Source of the DNA: DASYQD01 sp963846495
Lineage (GTDB): Bacteria > Acidobacteriota > Thermoanaerobaculia > Multivoradales > JAIOJS01
Length of the DNA stretch: 64,000 nt
Direction: 5' to 3'
Assembly: GCA_963846495.1 (NCBI GenBank)
Contig: CAWJWP010000013.1
Span: 682,001 to 746,000, forward strand
A program made the translations under genes and the position numbers. Shown in pieces: positions 55,530 to 64,000 of this stretch. A model generated the notes under the pieces. The model was not told the DNA's origin. It saw only the letters and a program-made list of their open reading frames with translations, and did not search any database. How positions within the stretch are numbered: the stretch's first letter is position 1; the number at the start of each line of letters is the position of its first letter.

Positions 55530-55844
55530 TCACTCGGCCCCGCCCCACTTCTTGCCGCCGCGCCAGTTGGGGTCGCGGTTGGCGAACTCGTCGAGGTCGC
55601 GGGGCACCTCGACCAGCGTGCGCGTCACGTTGGGGTCGCAGGTGTCGTTCTCGCACTCGTAGGTGTAGACGTTCCACTCGTCGCGCCGCGAGAAGCTCGA
55701 CATGGTCTGGTAAGTGTTGCAGTTGCCGCACTTGACCGAGATGTTGCGGATGTTGATTACGCTGTCGCCCGGCTCGCCGGACGCTGGCTCCACGGCGTCG
55801 GAGCTCGCCTCCGGCTCGCTCCCCTGGTCGATCGTGCTCGTCAT
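55530..55844 (-). CDS. Putative zinc-binding small protein
   Basis: A 104-residue protein. An acidic N-terminus of about 28 residues precedes NIRNISVKCGNCNTYQTMSS and VYTYECENDTCDPNVTRTLV. The CxxC and CxxxxC pairs suggest a zinc ribbon. The family is unknown; the compact, conserved-looking core supports a real gene. The start is ATG 55844, with TAAGCT (55851-55856) ending 6 nt upstream, another leaderless-type promoter. Confidence 0.65.
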   Translation of the reverse strand: MTSTIDQGSEPEASSDAVEPASGEPGDSVINIRNISVKCGNCNTYQTMSSFSRRDEWNVYTYECENDTCDPNVTRTLVEVPRDLDEFANRDPNWRGGKKWGGAE

Positions 55845-55850
55845 GGAGCC

Positions 55851-55856
55851 AGCTTA
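55851..55856 (-). promoter_or_regulatory. -10 box (TAAGCT), leaderless arrangement, of the zinc-ribbon gene
   Basis: On the minus strand GCTAAGCT ends 6 nt before ATG 55844; no SD is seen. Confidence 0.5.
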
Positions 55857-55921
55857 GCGCCTTGGCGCCGCCGCCCGCCGGGCTGTGACCTGTTCCACTG
55901 GTGATGCGCCGAAACGGCGGC

Positions 55922-55927
55922 TACATT
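55922..55927 (+). promoter_or_regulatory. -10 box (TACATT), leaderless arrangement, of the VWFA gene
   Basis: GCTACATT ends 6 nt before GTG 55934, which gives the signal-peptide start of the VWFA protein. The divergent -10 box at 55851-55856 is 65 nt away. Confidence 0.5.
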
Positions 55928-55933
55928 CGGTAC

Positions 55934-56897
55934 GTGCGTCTCGTCCGCTCGCTCATACTCCCCCTCGTCCTCATCCTCTCCGCCGCCGCAGCCGCTCAGG
56001 ATCGCCCGGTTGCGGCGCGGCCGGTGGAGACGGCGGAGTACACCTTCGGTGAGGTCTACTCGGTCGAGATGGTGATGGTGCCGGTGGCGGTGCGCGGCGA
56101 GACCGCCGGCGAGCGGCTGCCGCGCGACCGCTTCCGCCTCCGCGTCGACGGCAAGCCGGTGAAGATCGAGTCGTTCGAGAACGACTCCGGCGCGCCGCTG
56201 TCGCTCGTCTTCATGCAGGACCTCTCCGGCAGCATGGCCGAGCCCGGGCAAGATGGCGAGCTCGCGCGAGGCCTTCGACTGCTTCCTCGACACTGCGCGC
56301 GACGGCGACGAGATCGCCCTCGCCACCTTCGCCAGCGGCCAGACCGAGATCGACGTGCCGCTCTCGCGCGACGCCGCGCCGCTGCGCGAGGCGATGGAGC
56401 TGTGGGAGCCCTACGGCACCACCGGCCTCTACGACGCGGTGGCGATGCTGCCCGAGATCTCGATGGACGGCGGCGGCGCCAAGCGCGCGGCCGTGCTCGT
56501 CACCGACGGCGTCGACAACGCCAGCGCCATCACGCCGCAGGCGGCGCAGAAGCTGGTGCAGGCGGCCGACCTGCCGGTCTACGTGCTGGCGCTGCCCGGC
56601 CGCGAAGAAGGTGCGCCCGCGCCGATCGTACCGCTATGGCGACCTGCTGCGCCAGCTCGCCGAGGCGACCGGCGGCCGCTACTACGAGCTCGCCGACACC
56701 GCCGAGGCGCGGCGCACCTGCGCCGCCATCCTCGGCGAGCTGCGCCACCAGTACGTGCTCGGCTTCACCGTGAGCGGCAGCGGCCCTGCAGAGCTACCAC
56801 CCGATCCGCGTCGAGCTGACCAACGGCAAGCGACGCGCTCTCCCTCATCCACCGCCGCGGCTACCGCGGCACCGCGCCGTCGGCCGAAGCCAGCTAG
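55934..56897 (+). CDS. Secreted VWFA-related protein of acidobacterial type (four frame breaks)
   Basis: The signal peptide SLILPLVLILSAAAAAQ is followed by a beta segment and a von Willebrand A domain. The MIDAS motif is DLSGSM, and FDCFLDTARDGDEIALATFA, AVLVTDGVDNAS and HQYVLGFTVSGSG follow, as in the VWFA-related family typical of Acidobacteria. The reading frame must change near 56250, 56607, 56785 and 56831 to give a single product ending at TAG 56895-56897. All breaks fall in GC-rich stretches and the protein logic is otherwise intact, so sequencing error is the simpler explanation. Confidence 0.75.
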
Positions 56898-56964
56898 CTC
56901 TCCCGAGTTTTTCCCAGCCGGCCGCCGTGCCGGCGATCTCGTCAACGACCTGAAGGAGCGAGCC

Positions 56965-57579
56965 ATGCGTTGGAAGGGGATTCTGGTGTTGACGGTCGGC
57001 GCCGGCCTGTTGGCCACGGGCTGCGCCACCAAGAAGTACGTCAAGGACGAAGTGACCCGCGAGACCGGCGCCGTGCACACGCGCGTCGACACCCTGCAGG
57101 GTCAGGTCGAGTCGACGCAGACGACGGTGCGCGAGCACGACACGCGCATCACCGAGGCGTCGCGCACCGCGCAGGAGGCGCTGCAGCGCGCCCAGGAAGC
57201 CGGCAAGCTCGCCGAGGGCAAGCTCCTCTACGAGACCGTGCTCTCCGACGACAAGGTGCGCTTCAGCTTCGACAAGTCGAGCGTCTCCGACGAGGCGAAG
57301 GCCGCGCTCGACCAGTTCGCCTCGCCCATCGTCGGCGGCAACGAGAACGTCTACGTCGAGATCCAGGGCCACACCGACTCGGTGGGCAGCGACACCTACA
57401 ACGAAGAGCTCGGCCTCGAGCGCGCCGAGGCGGTGCGCCGCTACCTCAACATGCAGCACCACATCCCGCTGCACCGGATGTCGGTGATCTCGTACGGCGA
57501 AGCCGCCCCGGTCACCGACAACAAGAGCCGCGACGGCCGCGCGCAGAACCGGCGCGTCGTGCTCGTAGTGCTCAAGTAG
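56965..57579 (+). CDS. OmpA/Pal-type peptidoglycan-binding lipoprotein
   Basis: Outer-membrane lipoprotein of 204 residues. The lipobox is LLATGC (Cys about 20). A coiled-coil region of about 60 residues (TLQGQVESTQTTVREHDTRI) follows. The OmpA_C domain has FSFDKSSVSDEAKAALDQFA, IQGHTDSVGSDTYNEELGLE and NRRVVLVV, with the peptidoglycan-binding Asp and Arg in place. ATG 56965 is fixed by AAGGAG (56953-56958). It should tether the outer membrane to the cell wall. Confidence 0.93.
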   Translation: MRWKGILVLTVGAGLLATGCATKKYVKDEVTRETGAVHTRVDTLQGQVESTQTTVREHDTRITEASRTAQEALQRAQEAGKLAEGKLLYETVLSDDKVRFSFDKSSVSDEAKAALDQFASPIVGGNENVYVEIQGHTDSVGSDTYNEELGLERAEAVRRYLNMQHHIPLHRMSVISYGEAAPVTDNKSRDGRAQNRRVVLVVLK

Positions 57580-57644
57580 CGCAACTGCAGCGGGCGGCTC
57601 GCCGAGCCGTCCGCCGAGCGTGATACGACACGGCGTACGAAGGA

Positions 57645-57664
57645 GGCGGGGCAACGGCCCCGCC
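57645..57664 (+). terminator. Terminator-like hairpin after the OmpA gene
   Basis: GGCGGGGC (57645-57652), loop AACG, GCCCCGCC (57657-57664), followed by TTCGTCTTCT. It is a strong stem with a weak T-rich tail. Confidence 0.55.
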
Positions 57665-57705
57665 TTCGTCTTCTCGGCTCGCGCTCATCTAAGATCCGCG
57701 GCGCG

Positions 57706-57942
57706 ATGACACAGCCCATCCTCACCACGTGCAGGTGCTGCAGCGGCAAGGTCAGCAGCGAGGCGCTGACTTGCCCCCATTGTGGTCAGCCCAACCCGGC
57801 GAACCTGGGTGAAGAGGGATGGAGGGTGTCCGCCCAGATGGAGCTTCGCGAGGGCAACAAGATCAACGCGACCAAGATGGTGCGCGAGGCCACCGGCCTG
57901 GGCTTGAAGGAAGCGAAGGACCTCGTCGAGTCCTGGGCGTAA
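57706..57942 (+). CDS. Zinc-ribbon protein with L7/L12-C-terminal-like segment
   Basis: A 78-residue protein. TCRCCSGKVSSEALTCPHCG is a zinc ribbon (two CxxC pairs). The second half, NKINATKMVREATGLGLKEA with KDLVESWA, closely resembles the C-terminal domain of ribosomal protein L7/L12, the surface that recruits translation factors. The two parts are joined by a short linker. ATG 57706 has TAAGAT about 10 nt upstream. The role is unknown, with a link to ribosomes or translation factors possible. Confidence 0.72.
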   Translation: MTQPILTTCRCCSGKVSSEALTCPHCGQPNPANLGEEGWRVSAQMELREGNKINATKMVREATGLGLKEAKDLVESWA

Positions 57943-57982
57943 GGCGACGCGGCACCGGCGTGCGACTGGGAACGTCCTGCCC

Positions 57983-58657
57983 CTGCGCACCCTCGAAGAC
58001 CTGATCTCGACAGACGACCCGGCGTGGCCGCTCGTGCAGCAATGGCTCGCCGAGTCCTCTGTCCGTTGCGAAGCTCTCCCCGCCTCCGAGCTGTCTCGAG
58101 CCGAGTGCGTCCTCAGGCTTCAGGTCACGACGCACTCCACTTTGGGCGCCGTCGCGTACGAGACGGGCGGCCTCCTCGTCGACCATGGCTGGCTGCGGGT
58201 TCTCGGCTCCGGACATCCCCGGCTGCAGCGCTCCTTGGCGTCGTGGAACGCCGGTCGCACCATGGACGGCTCGCACCGACCGCCGCCCATATTGCTCGTC
58301 GCCGACGACGTGCTGGGCGGATGCTTCGCCATCAATGGCGGCGGCCTCGGCAACGATGTCGGCGATCTCTACTATTTCGCGCCGGACACGCTGCGCTGGG
58401 AGCGTCTGTCAATCGGCTACACAGCGTTCCTGCAGTGGGCCCTCACCGCCGACAATCTCGCGCAGTTCTACTCGTCGCTCAGGTGGCCGAGCTGGCAGAC
58501 CGAGATCGCATCGCTCACGGGAGACCAGGGGATTCTGGTCTACCCATTTCTCGTCGCGGCTGGCCCACCAATCGGCGATCGTTCCCGCAGTGCGGTCCCG
58601 ATGGCGGAGCTGTATGGCCTGTTGGTCGACTCCCCCGCCCTGCCGGCGCAGTCGTGA
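57983..58657 (+). CDS. DUF2625 family protein (start uncertain)
   Basis: About 224 residues matching DUF2625: LQVTTHSTLGAVAYETGGLL, VDHGWLRVLGSGH, FAINGGGLGNDVGDLYYFAP and MAELYG. Conserved family sequence (LRTLEDLISTDDPAWPLVQQ) begins upstream of the first ordinary start codon, GTG 58034. The frame between 57943 and 58034 has no ATG, GTG or TTG, so either CTG 57983 is the start or a base is missing. Function is unknown. Confidence 0.7.
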   Translation: MRTLEDLISTDDPAWPLVQQWLAESSVRCEALPASELSRAECVLRLQVTTHSTLGAVAYETGGLLVDHGWLRVLGSGHPRLQRSLASWNAGRTMDGSHRPPPILLVADDVLGGCFAINGGGLGNDVGDLYYFAPDTLRWERLSIGYTAFLQWALTADNLAQFYSSLRWPSWQTEIASLTGDQGILVYPFLVAAGPPIGDRSRSAVPMAELYGLLVDSPALPAQS

Positions 58658-58751
58658 CGTCGCCTGAGCGGCTCGTTGCAGCGGACAACGCTGCGCTCGT
58701 ATCCTGTTGATCGGCTGGGGAACCGCTGCGACTGGAATACTCGAAGACGCA

Positions 58752-59450
58752 ATGAAGCACGGACTGATCGCCGCGATTCTCTTCTTCGTCGGGGGAAGCG
58801 CCTTCGCTCAAGAGCGCGAGCTGAAGCAGTTCGTCACGTCCGGCTCGTGGGCGGAAGGTCTCGAGTTCTGCGATTCTCAGGTTCCCGTGAAGCTCGCTCA
58901 ACGCCCCGATGCGCGCGCGATCTCTCCGGAGCTACTGACGCGGTTGGCTCTGTACTGCACCGCGCTGGCGAGCGGCGCCGACCGGGACGAGGACGCCAGC
59001 TGGTGGTGGTATACGGCCACGAATCTTCATACCGACACCTCGAAGATTGCGGCAGAGGTCCAGAAGTTGGGCGTACCGATCCATGTACCGCCTCCGCGCA
59101 AGTTTGGCGGCAAGCTCCCAGAGGATCGCGATCCTCATCGCATCAGGCTGCCCTCTGGTGACTACGTTGCCGGCCAACCGGCACGTCCTAGCCGCCGGGA
59201 GGAACCTCCGAAGTACATGTTCCGGCACACTCCGGGCGTATGGGCGACCGAGATCGAAGTCGAGCTCTTCATTGGCCGCAACGGAGTGCCACGACAGCCG
59301 TTGCTGGTGACGGCTCGCGCTTGGCCGCTCCACGTCTTCTACGTTTACAGCTACTTGCGATCCTGGTCGTTCGAGCCCGCCCTTGTTGACGACCAGCCGG
59401 TCGATTCGCTACTCAGAATCAATGTCAGCACCAGAAGCGGGAATGGCTGA
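58752..59450 (+). CDS. Secreted hypothetical protein
   Basis: A 232-residue exported protein with signal peptide MKHGLIAAILFFVGGSAFAQ. The middle contains SWAEGLEFCDSQVPVKLAQR and ELLTRLALYCTALASGADRD. The C-terminal part (WATEIEVELFIGRNGVPRQP, then YVYSYLRSWSFEPALVDDQP) resembles a TonB-C-like fold, as often found in secreted acidobacterial proteins. Codon use is less GC-rich than in core genes. ATG 58752 is set by the signal peptide. No function is assigned. Confidence 0.6.
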   Translation: MKHGLIAAILFFVGGSAFAQERELKQFVTSGSWAEGLEFCDSQVPVKLAQRPDARAISPELLTRLALYCTALASGADRDEDASWWWYTATNLHTDTSKIAAEVQKLGVPIHVPPPRKFGGKLPEDRDPHRIRLPSGDYVAGQPARPSRREEPPKYMFRHTPGVWATEIEVELFIGRNGVPRQPLLVTARAWPLHVFYVYSYLRSWSFEPALVDDQPVDSLLRINVSTRSGNG

Positions 59451-59494
59451 ACCCGCATCGTCAGACGAGACGCGGGACGTCAGCGAGAACTAGC

Positions 59495-60148
59495 ATGGGA
59501 GCAAAGACCTGGATGCTCGTCGGGACCTCCGGCAGTGCTCGCGACGCTCTCGCTGCTCAACCGCAACTCGATCGCGACGCCACGATGCGGCTGGCGCAGC
59601 GCCTGTTTCCCAAGGAACGCCTCGAGCCGTTGGCTGACGGCGACCTTTCCTATACCTGCCCGCCGGACGATGAGGTCCATATCGGCTGCTTCTCGGGCGT
59701 GTCCGTGGTCGCGGCGAAGGAATTCGGTATCGATTATCCGTCCCGCCTCGACCCGCATTTCTTGACGAGCTTGGGCGAGCGCACGATCTATCTCCATGCC
59801 ATGCACAGCGTGGTGGACTGGCTTGCGTTCGCCGTCTGGCAGGACGGCGAACTGCAGCGTTCGTTGAGCTTGGCCCCCGACGGTGTGCTCGAAGACAATG
59901 GCGCGCGGCTGCCCTTCGAGGTTCCCTATTGGTCAGGCGATCACCCAGCCGTCGATCCAGAGGACGAAGACGCATCGGACTACCCTCTCCCCTTTCATCC
60001 TCTGGAGCTCGGTGAAGCCGCGCTCAACGAGTTCTTTGGGTATCAGCTCGAAGGCTTCGGCGGCGACGCGCTTTTCGATGCTGAGTCAGTCGTATTGGCA
60101 CGCCTCCAGAGGAAGAAGTCGAGGTTCTGGTTCTGGCGGCGGCCATGA
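59495..60148 (+). CDS. DUF6928-like protein
   Basis: A 217-residue protein starting MGAKTWMLVGTSGSARDALA, an N-terminus seen in DUF6928 proteins. FSGVSVVAAKEFGIDYPSRL, YLHAMHSVVDWLAFAVWQDG and NEFFGYQLEG also fit that family as I recall it. It has no signal peptide, and function is unknown. The start is ATG 59495. With the two genes before it, it forms a lower-GC patch of unknowns that may have been acquired. Confidence 0.55.
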   Translation: MGAKTWMLVGTSGSARDALAAQPQLDRDATMRLAQRLFPKERLEPLADGDLSYTCPPDDEVHIGCFSGVSVVAAKEFGIDYPSRLDPHFLTSLGERTIYLHAMHSVVDWLAFAVWQDGELQRSLSLAPDGVLEDNGARLPFEVPYWSGDHPAVDPEDEDASDYPLPFHPLELGEAALNEFFGYQLEGFGGDALFDAESVVLARLQRKKSRFWFWRRP

Positions 60149-60266
60149 CAACGCCTTTTCCCCAACATGGGGTTCACCCTGCCTGATGCGCAGGCGCTGC
60201 ACGTGGGCCACCCCACGGCGAGCCGCTGGGCGAGCGCGCGGGCACCTGACGCTTCGTCGCGCGCTG

Positions 60267-60882
60267 CTAGCCGCCGCCGACGGGCTGCTCGGGCGGCGCG
60301 GGCTTCGGTGCAACCGCGGGCTTCGGCAACGCTGACGCCGGGCGCACGGGTGGCAGGCGTCGGCGCTAGGCCCGCGGGAGGCTGCACGCCGGCTTGCGCC
60401 AGCAGCTCGCGCAGGCGCTTGTCGGGGACGATGCCGGTGCGCAGGTAGGAGACTTCGCCCTTCTTGTCGACGATGAGGAGGGTCGGGAAGCCGACGACGC
60501 CGAGGTCGCCGCTGACGCGCTGGTCTTCGTCGAGGAGAACCGGGTAGGGGATCGGGCGCTTGGCGAGGAAGGCGCGCACGGTCTTCTCGTCCTCGCCGAC
60601 GTCGATGGCGAGGAACTGCACGTCTTTCGCCGGATACTGCGCGTGGAGGCGGTGGAGGATGTCCGCCTGCATGTAGCAGGGGCCGCACCAGGTGGCCCAG
60701 AAGTCGGCGACGACGACCTTGCCTTTGAAGTCGCCCGGGCCGAGCTTGCGGCCGTCGATCGTCGGCAGCCGGAAGCCTGCCTTCGTTCCGCCGAGCGAGC
60801 CCGACGGAGCCGCCGATGTCTCGCTGTCGCAGGCGAGCAGCAGCAGCCCGAGCAGCAGCGACCAGCGGCGAAGGGCGGGCAT
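60267..60882 (-). CDS. TlpA/ResA-like thioredoxin lipoprotein (frame break near C-terminus)
   Basis: Periplasmic thiol-disulfide protein. The lipobox is LLLLACDSE, the active site WCGPC lies in VVADFWATWCGPCYMQADIL, and the cis-Pro loop is VVGFPTLLIVD. The natural C-terminus appears to be a Pro/Ala tail (ALPKPAVAPKPAPPEQPVGG) ending at TAG 60267-60269, which needs one frame shift near 60330-60360. Unshifted, the frame runs on through improbable Arg-rich sequence to 60043. ATG 60882 has TACGAT 7 nt upstream. Confidence 0.8.
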
Positions 60883-60889
60883 CGCGGCT

Positions 60890-60895
60890 ATCGTA
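60890..60895 (-). promoter_or_regulatory. -10 box (TACGAT), leaderless arrangement, of the TlpA-like gene
   Basis: On the minus strand TACGAT ends 7 nt before ATG 60882; no SD lies between. Confidence 0.45.
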
Positions 60896-60969
60896 ACAGC
60901 CCGCCGCGAGCGACCATTCCGCACGGCACGAGCGCTGCGTTCGCGTTCGCCGTCTTGCGCTTCACTTCA

Positions 60970-63208
60970 TCAGTTTCCGTGCGCGTGGTGTGCGCCGGCA
61001 TCGCCGTGTAGCCGCAGCTTCGGAAGCTCAATCCGCCGCGCGCGTCCGCTCCCTTCGACGAGCTCGTAGACGCCGCCGGGCGCCGCTCCCGTGAACGTCT
61101 CCCCCGCGCCCGCCGGCCAGAGCACGCGTACGCTCTCGATCGCGGTCGCCTCGCCGAGGCCGATCTCCGTCTGTAGGGAGTTGCCGCCGAACGAGCTGCC
61201 GGTGCCGACGAGGGCGTACACTCTGCGCCGCCCCTCGCCCGCCCTCCATACCACCTGCACGCGCGCGCCGACGGCGAAGCGGTTCGCTCCCTTGCCGCGT
61301 AGTCGCAGCGTCACCCACGACCGCGCCGGGCTCGCTCCGTCCACGGGATTCTCGTAGAGCGCGTTGGTGTAGGTGTCGAACGGGTACGCGCCGCCCATCT
61401 CCTCGAAAACGTCCTGGTCGCCGTCGTTGTCGAGGTCGCCCCAGGCGACGCCGTGCCCCTTCTGCAGGTGGCCGAAGCCGGCCGCGAAGGTGACGTCCTG
61501 GAAGCGGCGCCCGCCGTCGTTGCGGTAGAGCTGGTTGGGCATCAGCGAGTCGAAGTCGGGGTTGCCGGTGCCGAGGTAGACGTCGAGGAAGCCGTCGTTG
61601 TCGAGGTCGCCGAAGTTGGACCCCATGGGCAGCGCCGGCCGCCAGATGCCCATCGCCGCCGAGACGTCGGTGAAGCGGCCGCCGCCGTCGTTGCGGTAGA
61701 GCACCGGGCTGCCGCCCACCGTCGAGAGCGCCGGCGCGGCGGTGAGGTAGGACGCGTGAACGGCTGCCGTTCCCGCGCCGTAGTCGTTGACCCACAGGTC
61801 GAGGTCGCCGTCCTGGTCGTAGTCGAAGAACCAGGTGGCGAAGCTCGGCCCCGACGGATCGAGGACGCCGGCGCTCTCGGCGACGTCGGTGAAGGTGCCG
61901 TCGCCGTTGTTGCGATAGAGCCGGTTCGGGCCCATGTTGGAGACGTAGAGGTCGGGATCGTCGTCGTCGTCGTAGTCGCCCCAGGCGACGCCCTTCGCCC
62001 AACGCAGGTTGGTGACGCCCGCGGCGGCGGCGACCTCGGTGAAGCGGCCGTTGCCTTCGTTGCGGTAGAGCTGCGAGGCGTACGGTCCCGGCGTCGCTCC
62101 TCTCGTTGCCGATGTAGAGGTCGAGGTCGCCGTCGAGGTCGTAGTCGGCCCACCCCGCCGCCTGGCTCGGGTAGGTCGCCTCGCCGAGCCCCGCCTCGGC
62201 GGTGACGTCGACGAAGCGTCCGGCCGGGCGGCGCAGGTCGTTGCGCAGGAGGCTCTTTCGCATGCGGCCGTGGTCGCCGCTCCACCAGCCGCCGCGCAGC
62301 ACCAGGAGGTCGAGCATGCCGTCGCCGTCGTAGTCGGCCTGCACGGTGTTGAGGCCGCCGAGCTGGCCGGTGAGCCCCCAACGCTCCGCCACCGGCTCGA
62401 AGCCGCCCTTGCCGTCGTTGCGAAACGCGCTCATCGGGCCGCAGGGGTCGGAGCTCGACGTCACGATGTCGAGCAGGCCGTCGCCGTCGAAGTCGTCCAT
62501 GATGCCGGCGCCGGCGTTGTTGTAGCGGGCGGCGAGGCCGAGCCCGATGGCGACGTTCTTCCAGTGCGGGAAGTCGGCCGCGGCGGCGAGCGACGACGGC
62601 GGCAGGCGATATTGCTCGGGCACGCCGAGCGGAAAGTCGCCCGCGGCCATGCGCGAGACGTTGAGGAGCCAGCGCAGCGTCGGGTCCTGCGGCGCCAGCG
62701 CCAGCAGCTCGAGGTAGAGGTCGCCGGCCTTGCGCGCCTCCTCCGGCAGGACGTGGATGCCCTCTCCGGCGATGGGGAAGATGCAGCTCGCCGCCGTGTG
62801 CCGCGCCACGCAGTTGGCGTTCTCGCCGGCGCGCAGGTGGGTCATCGCGAGCAGGCGGCCGATCATGACCTGCTGGGCCGCCGGCAGCCGCTGCGCGATG
62901 GCCAGCGCGCGGGCCGCTTCCATCTGCTGCCGCGAGCCGTCGAGGTCGCCGAGGCGGAAGAGCTCGCGGCCGAGGTCGAAGTGGGTCTGCAGGCGCACCT
63001 CGACCGGCGGCGAGCCGGCGAGCCGCGTGCGCATGGGCGCCAGCATCGCGGTGCCGAAGAACGGATGGTCGCCGGCGCGCGTGCTGGCGCACAGCTGCGC
63101 CAAGTCTTCGGGCGCCGCCGGCACGAGCGCCGGCTTCGGCGTCTCCGCCGCGCGGCTACCCTCCACCACCATGAGCGCGAGCGCGCCCAACGTGGCGAGG
63201 CGCTTCAC
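60970..63208 (-). CDS. ASPIC/UnbV and FG-GAP (CRTAC1-like) secreted protein (one frame break)
   Basis: Exported protein of about 745 residues. The signal peptide is LATLGALALMVVEGSRA. A helical TPR-like region (about 30-200) precedes FG-GAP/VCBS propeller repeats (DFDGDGLLDIVTSS, DYDGDGMLDLLVL, DYDLDGDLDLYIG, DLDNDGFLDVYLG). The C-terminal ASPIC/UnbV domain is VGTGSSFGGNSLQTEIGLGE. One base too many near 62100 (GAGAGGAGC) breaks the frame between the propeller repeats. GTG 63208 overlaps the DUF4340 stop. Calcium binding by the DxDxDG loops is likely. Confidence 0.82.
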
Positions 63209-64000
63209 GGCTTCGGCGTGGGGGTCGGCGTTTCCTTGAGCGGCTCGGCCTTGCGCACGGCGGCGATCTTCTCGGCGAGGTCGCTCGGCAGCCCGGCGCC
63301 CATCATCAGCGTGGCGTCGCGGCCGCCGCTCTTCGCCGGCGCGCCGGCGCCGGCCGGGCCTTCGACGCGGCCGGGCCAGAGCGTCAGCGTCTGCTTCTTG
63401 CCGCCGCTGCCGGTCAGGGTGATCGTCATCGCCGGCGGCCCGCTGGTGAGGCCCTGCGCCTGCGCGGGGTCGACCACCTGCTCGGCCTTGGCGTCGGCGA
63501 CGGCGCCGAGGAAGTCGGACACCGGGCCGTAGAAGACCTTCACGTCGCCGCGCTTCCAGTCGCCCTCGTCGCGGGTGAGGACGAGCTTGCCCTTGCCATC
63601 GGCGACCTCGACCTTGTCGACCTCGTAGACGGCAAACGGGCTCCACGCGCGCGAGCGCCAGTCTTGCGGCGGGCGCGCCACCGCCTCGTCGAGCTGCACC
63701 GAGCGCAGCGTCACCAGCTGGCCGTCGGCGCGCGCGTAGCGGGCGGGAGGCTCGGCTTCGCTCTCGGGCGACTCGGGCGTCAAGAGAGGCGGCGTCGAAC
63801 CGGTTTCCGCCGCGCCGAGCGCCAAGCGGAACGGCCGCGACTCGCCCTTGCGGACGATCTCGACGACGGCGTGCGGCGGCTCGAGGCCGAGCGCGGCCGG
63901 CGGGCCCGGCGGCTCGTCGACGAACTCGACCGCCTGCAGGCCGGTGACGGCATCGAGCAACTGATCGAAGCGCTCCTGGTCGGCGCGGTCGGCGAGCGGC
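63205..64000 (-). CDS. DUF4340 domain protein, partial (N-terminus outside window)
   Basis: The 265 visible residues contain FDQLLDAVTGLQAVEFVDEP, WRSRAWSPFAVYEVDKVEVA and DWKRGDVKVFYGPVSDFLGA, as in DUF4340 proteins. These often follow gliding-type ABC-2 transporter genes. A Pro/Thr tail (KETPTPTPKP) ends the protein. The stop overlaps the ASPIC/FG-GAP gene start. The 5' part and any transporter genes lie beyond position 64000. Confidence 0.75.
   Translation of the reverse strand, partial: PLADRADQERFDQLLDAVTGLQAVEFVDEPPGPPAALGLEPPHAVVEIVRKGESRPFRLALGAAETGSTPPLLTPESPESEAEPPARYARADGQLVTLRSVQLDEAVARPPQDWRSRAWSPFAVYEVDKVEVADGKGKLVLTRDEGDWKRGDVKVFYGPVSDFLGAVADAKAEQVVDPAQAQGLTSGPPAMTITLTGSGGKKQTLTLWPGRVEGPAGAGAPAKSGGRDATLMMGAGLPSDLAEKIAAVRKAEPLKETPTPTPKP

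Noticed and set aside
56250..56840. Programmed frameshifting in the VWFA gene
   Set aside because: Four separate shifts without slippery heptamers or stem-loops are not plausible as recoding; sequence error is simpler.
60043..60266. Long C-terminal extension of the TlpA-like protein
   Set aside because: The extension is Arg-rich and reads into the tail of the convergent gene. A Pro/Ala tail ending at 60267 in a neighbouring frame fits the protein better.

Overview
The window is a high-GC, gene-dense chromosome segment from a Gram-negative bacterium. It carries an LpxH-like lipid A enzyme, an MlaEFD-type lipid transporter and an OmpA lipoprotein. An MglA-type GTPase, a VWFA-related secreted protein of the acidobacterial kind, an ELWxxDGT-repeat protein, a GWxTD protein and an ASPIC/FG-GAP protein together point to Acidobacteriota, possibly a Thermoanaerobaculia-like lineage. 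That placement is inference, because no rRNA is present.

Layout. 0-5.6 kb: heat-shock operon hrcA-grpE-dnaK-dnaJ-prmA on the minus strand behind a CIRCE operator. 5.7-13.6 kb: DUF2520 protein, MglA-like GTPase, PDZ protein, then nrdR-hsp20-lon-thiL. 13.6-14.6 kb: about 1 kb without genes, filled with inverted repeats. 14.7-18 kb: a protein with two MerR-like helix-turn-helix domains and many AT-hooks, then a dppB/fRMsr/dppC operon. 18-28.8 kb: secreted repeat protein, sigma-54 activator, aroA, MBL hydrolase, LpxH-like protein, Mrp and PlsC. 28.9-32.1 kb: Mla lipid transport. 32-39.1 kb: ELWxxDGT protein, GGDEF remnant, nucleotide-sugar genes, YggX-like and VTT proteins. 39.2-44.2 kb: accessory island with a VapBC pair and an HNH-ATPase plus HNH cassette (Septu-like, unusual architecture) behind a ClpX-like AAA+ gene. 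44.2-54.5 kb: MFS, TPR, FabH, GWxTD and FolE genes, a Cys/Sec pair of Rdx (SelW-like) proteins, and RlmD, esterase and type II GAPDH genes. 54.6-64 kb: small unknowns, VWFA, OmpA, DUF2625, DUF6928, thioredoxin, ASPIC/FG-GAP and DUF4340 genes.

Two features run through the window. Several genes have a TAnnnT -10 box about 6 nt before the start codon, which suggests leaderless mRNAs. At least nine otherwise intact genes carry one or more single-base frame breaks, clustered at GC-rich runs and densest at 48-62 kb; this looks more like residual sequencing error than gene decay.

The strongest leads are the HNH/ATPase cassette, the selenoprotein with its Cys paralogue, the AT-hook regulator with its near-consensus promoter, and a small family of palindromic repeats touching gene boundaries.
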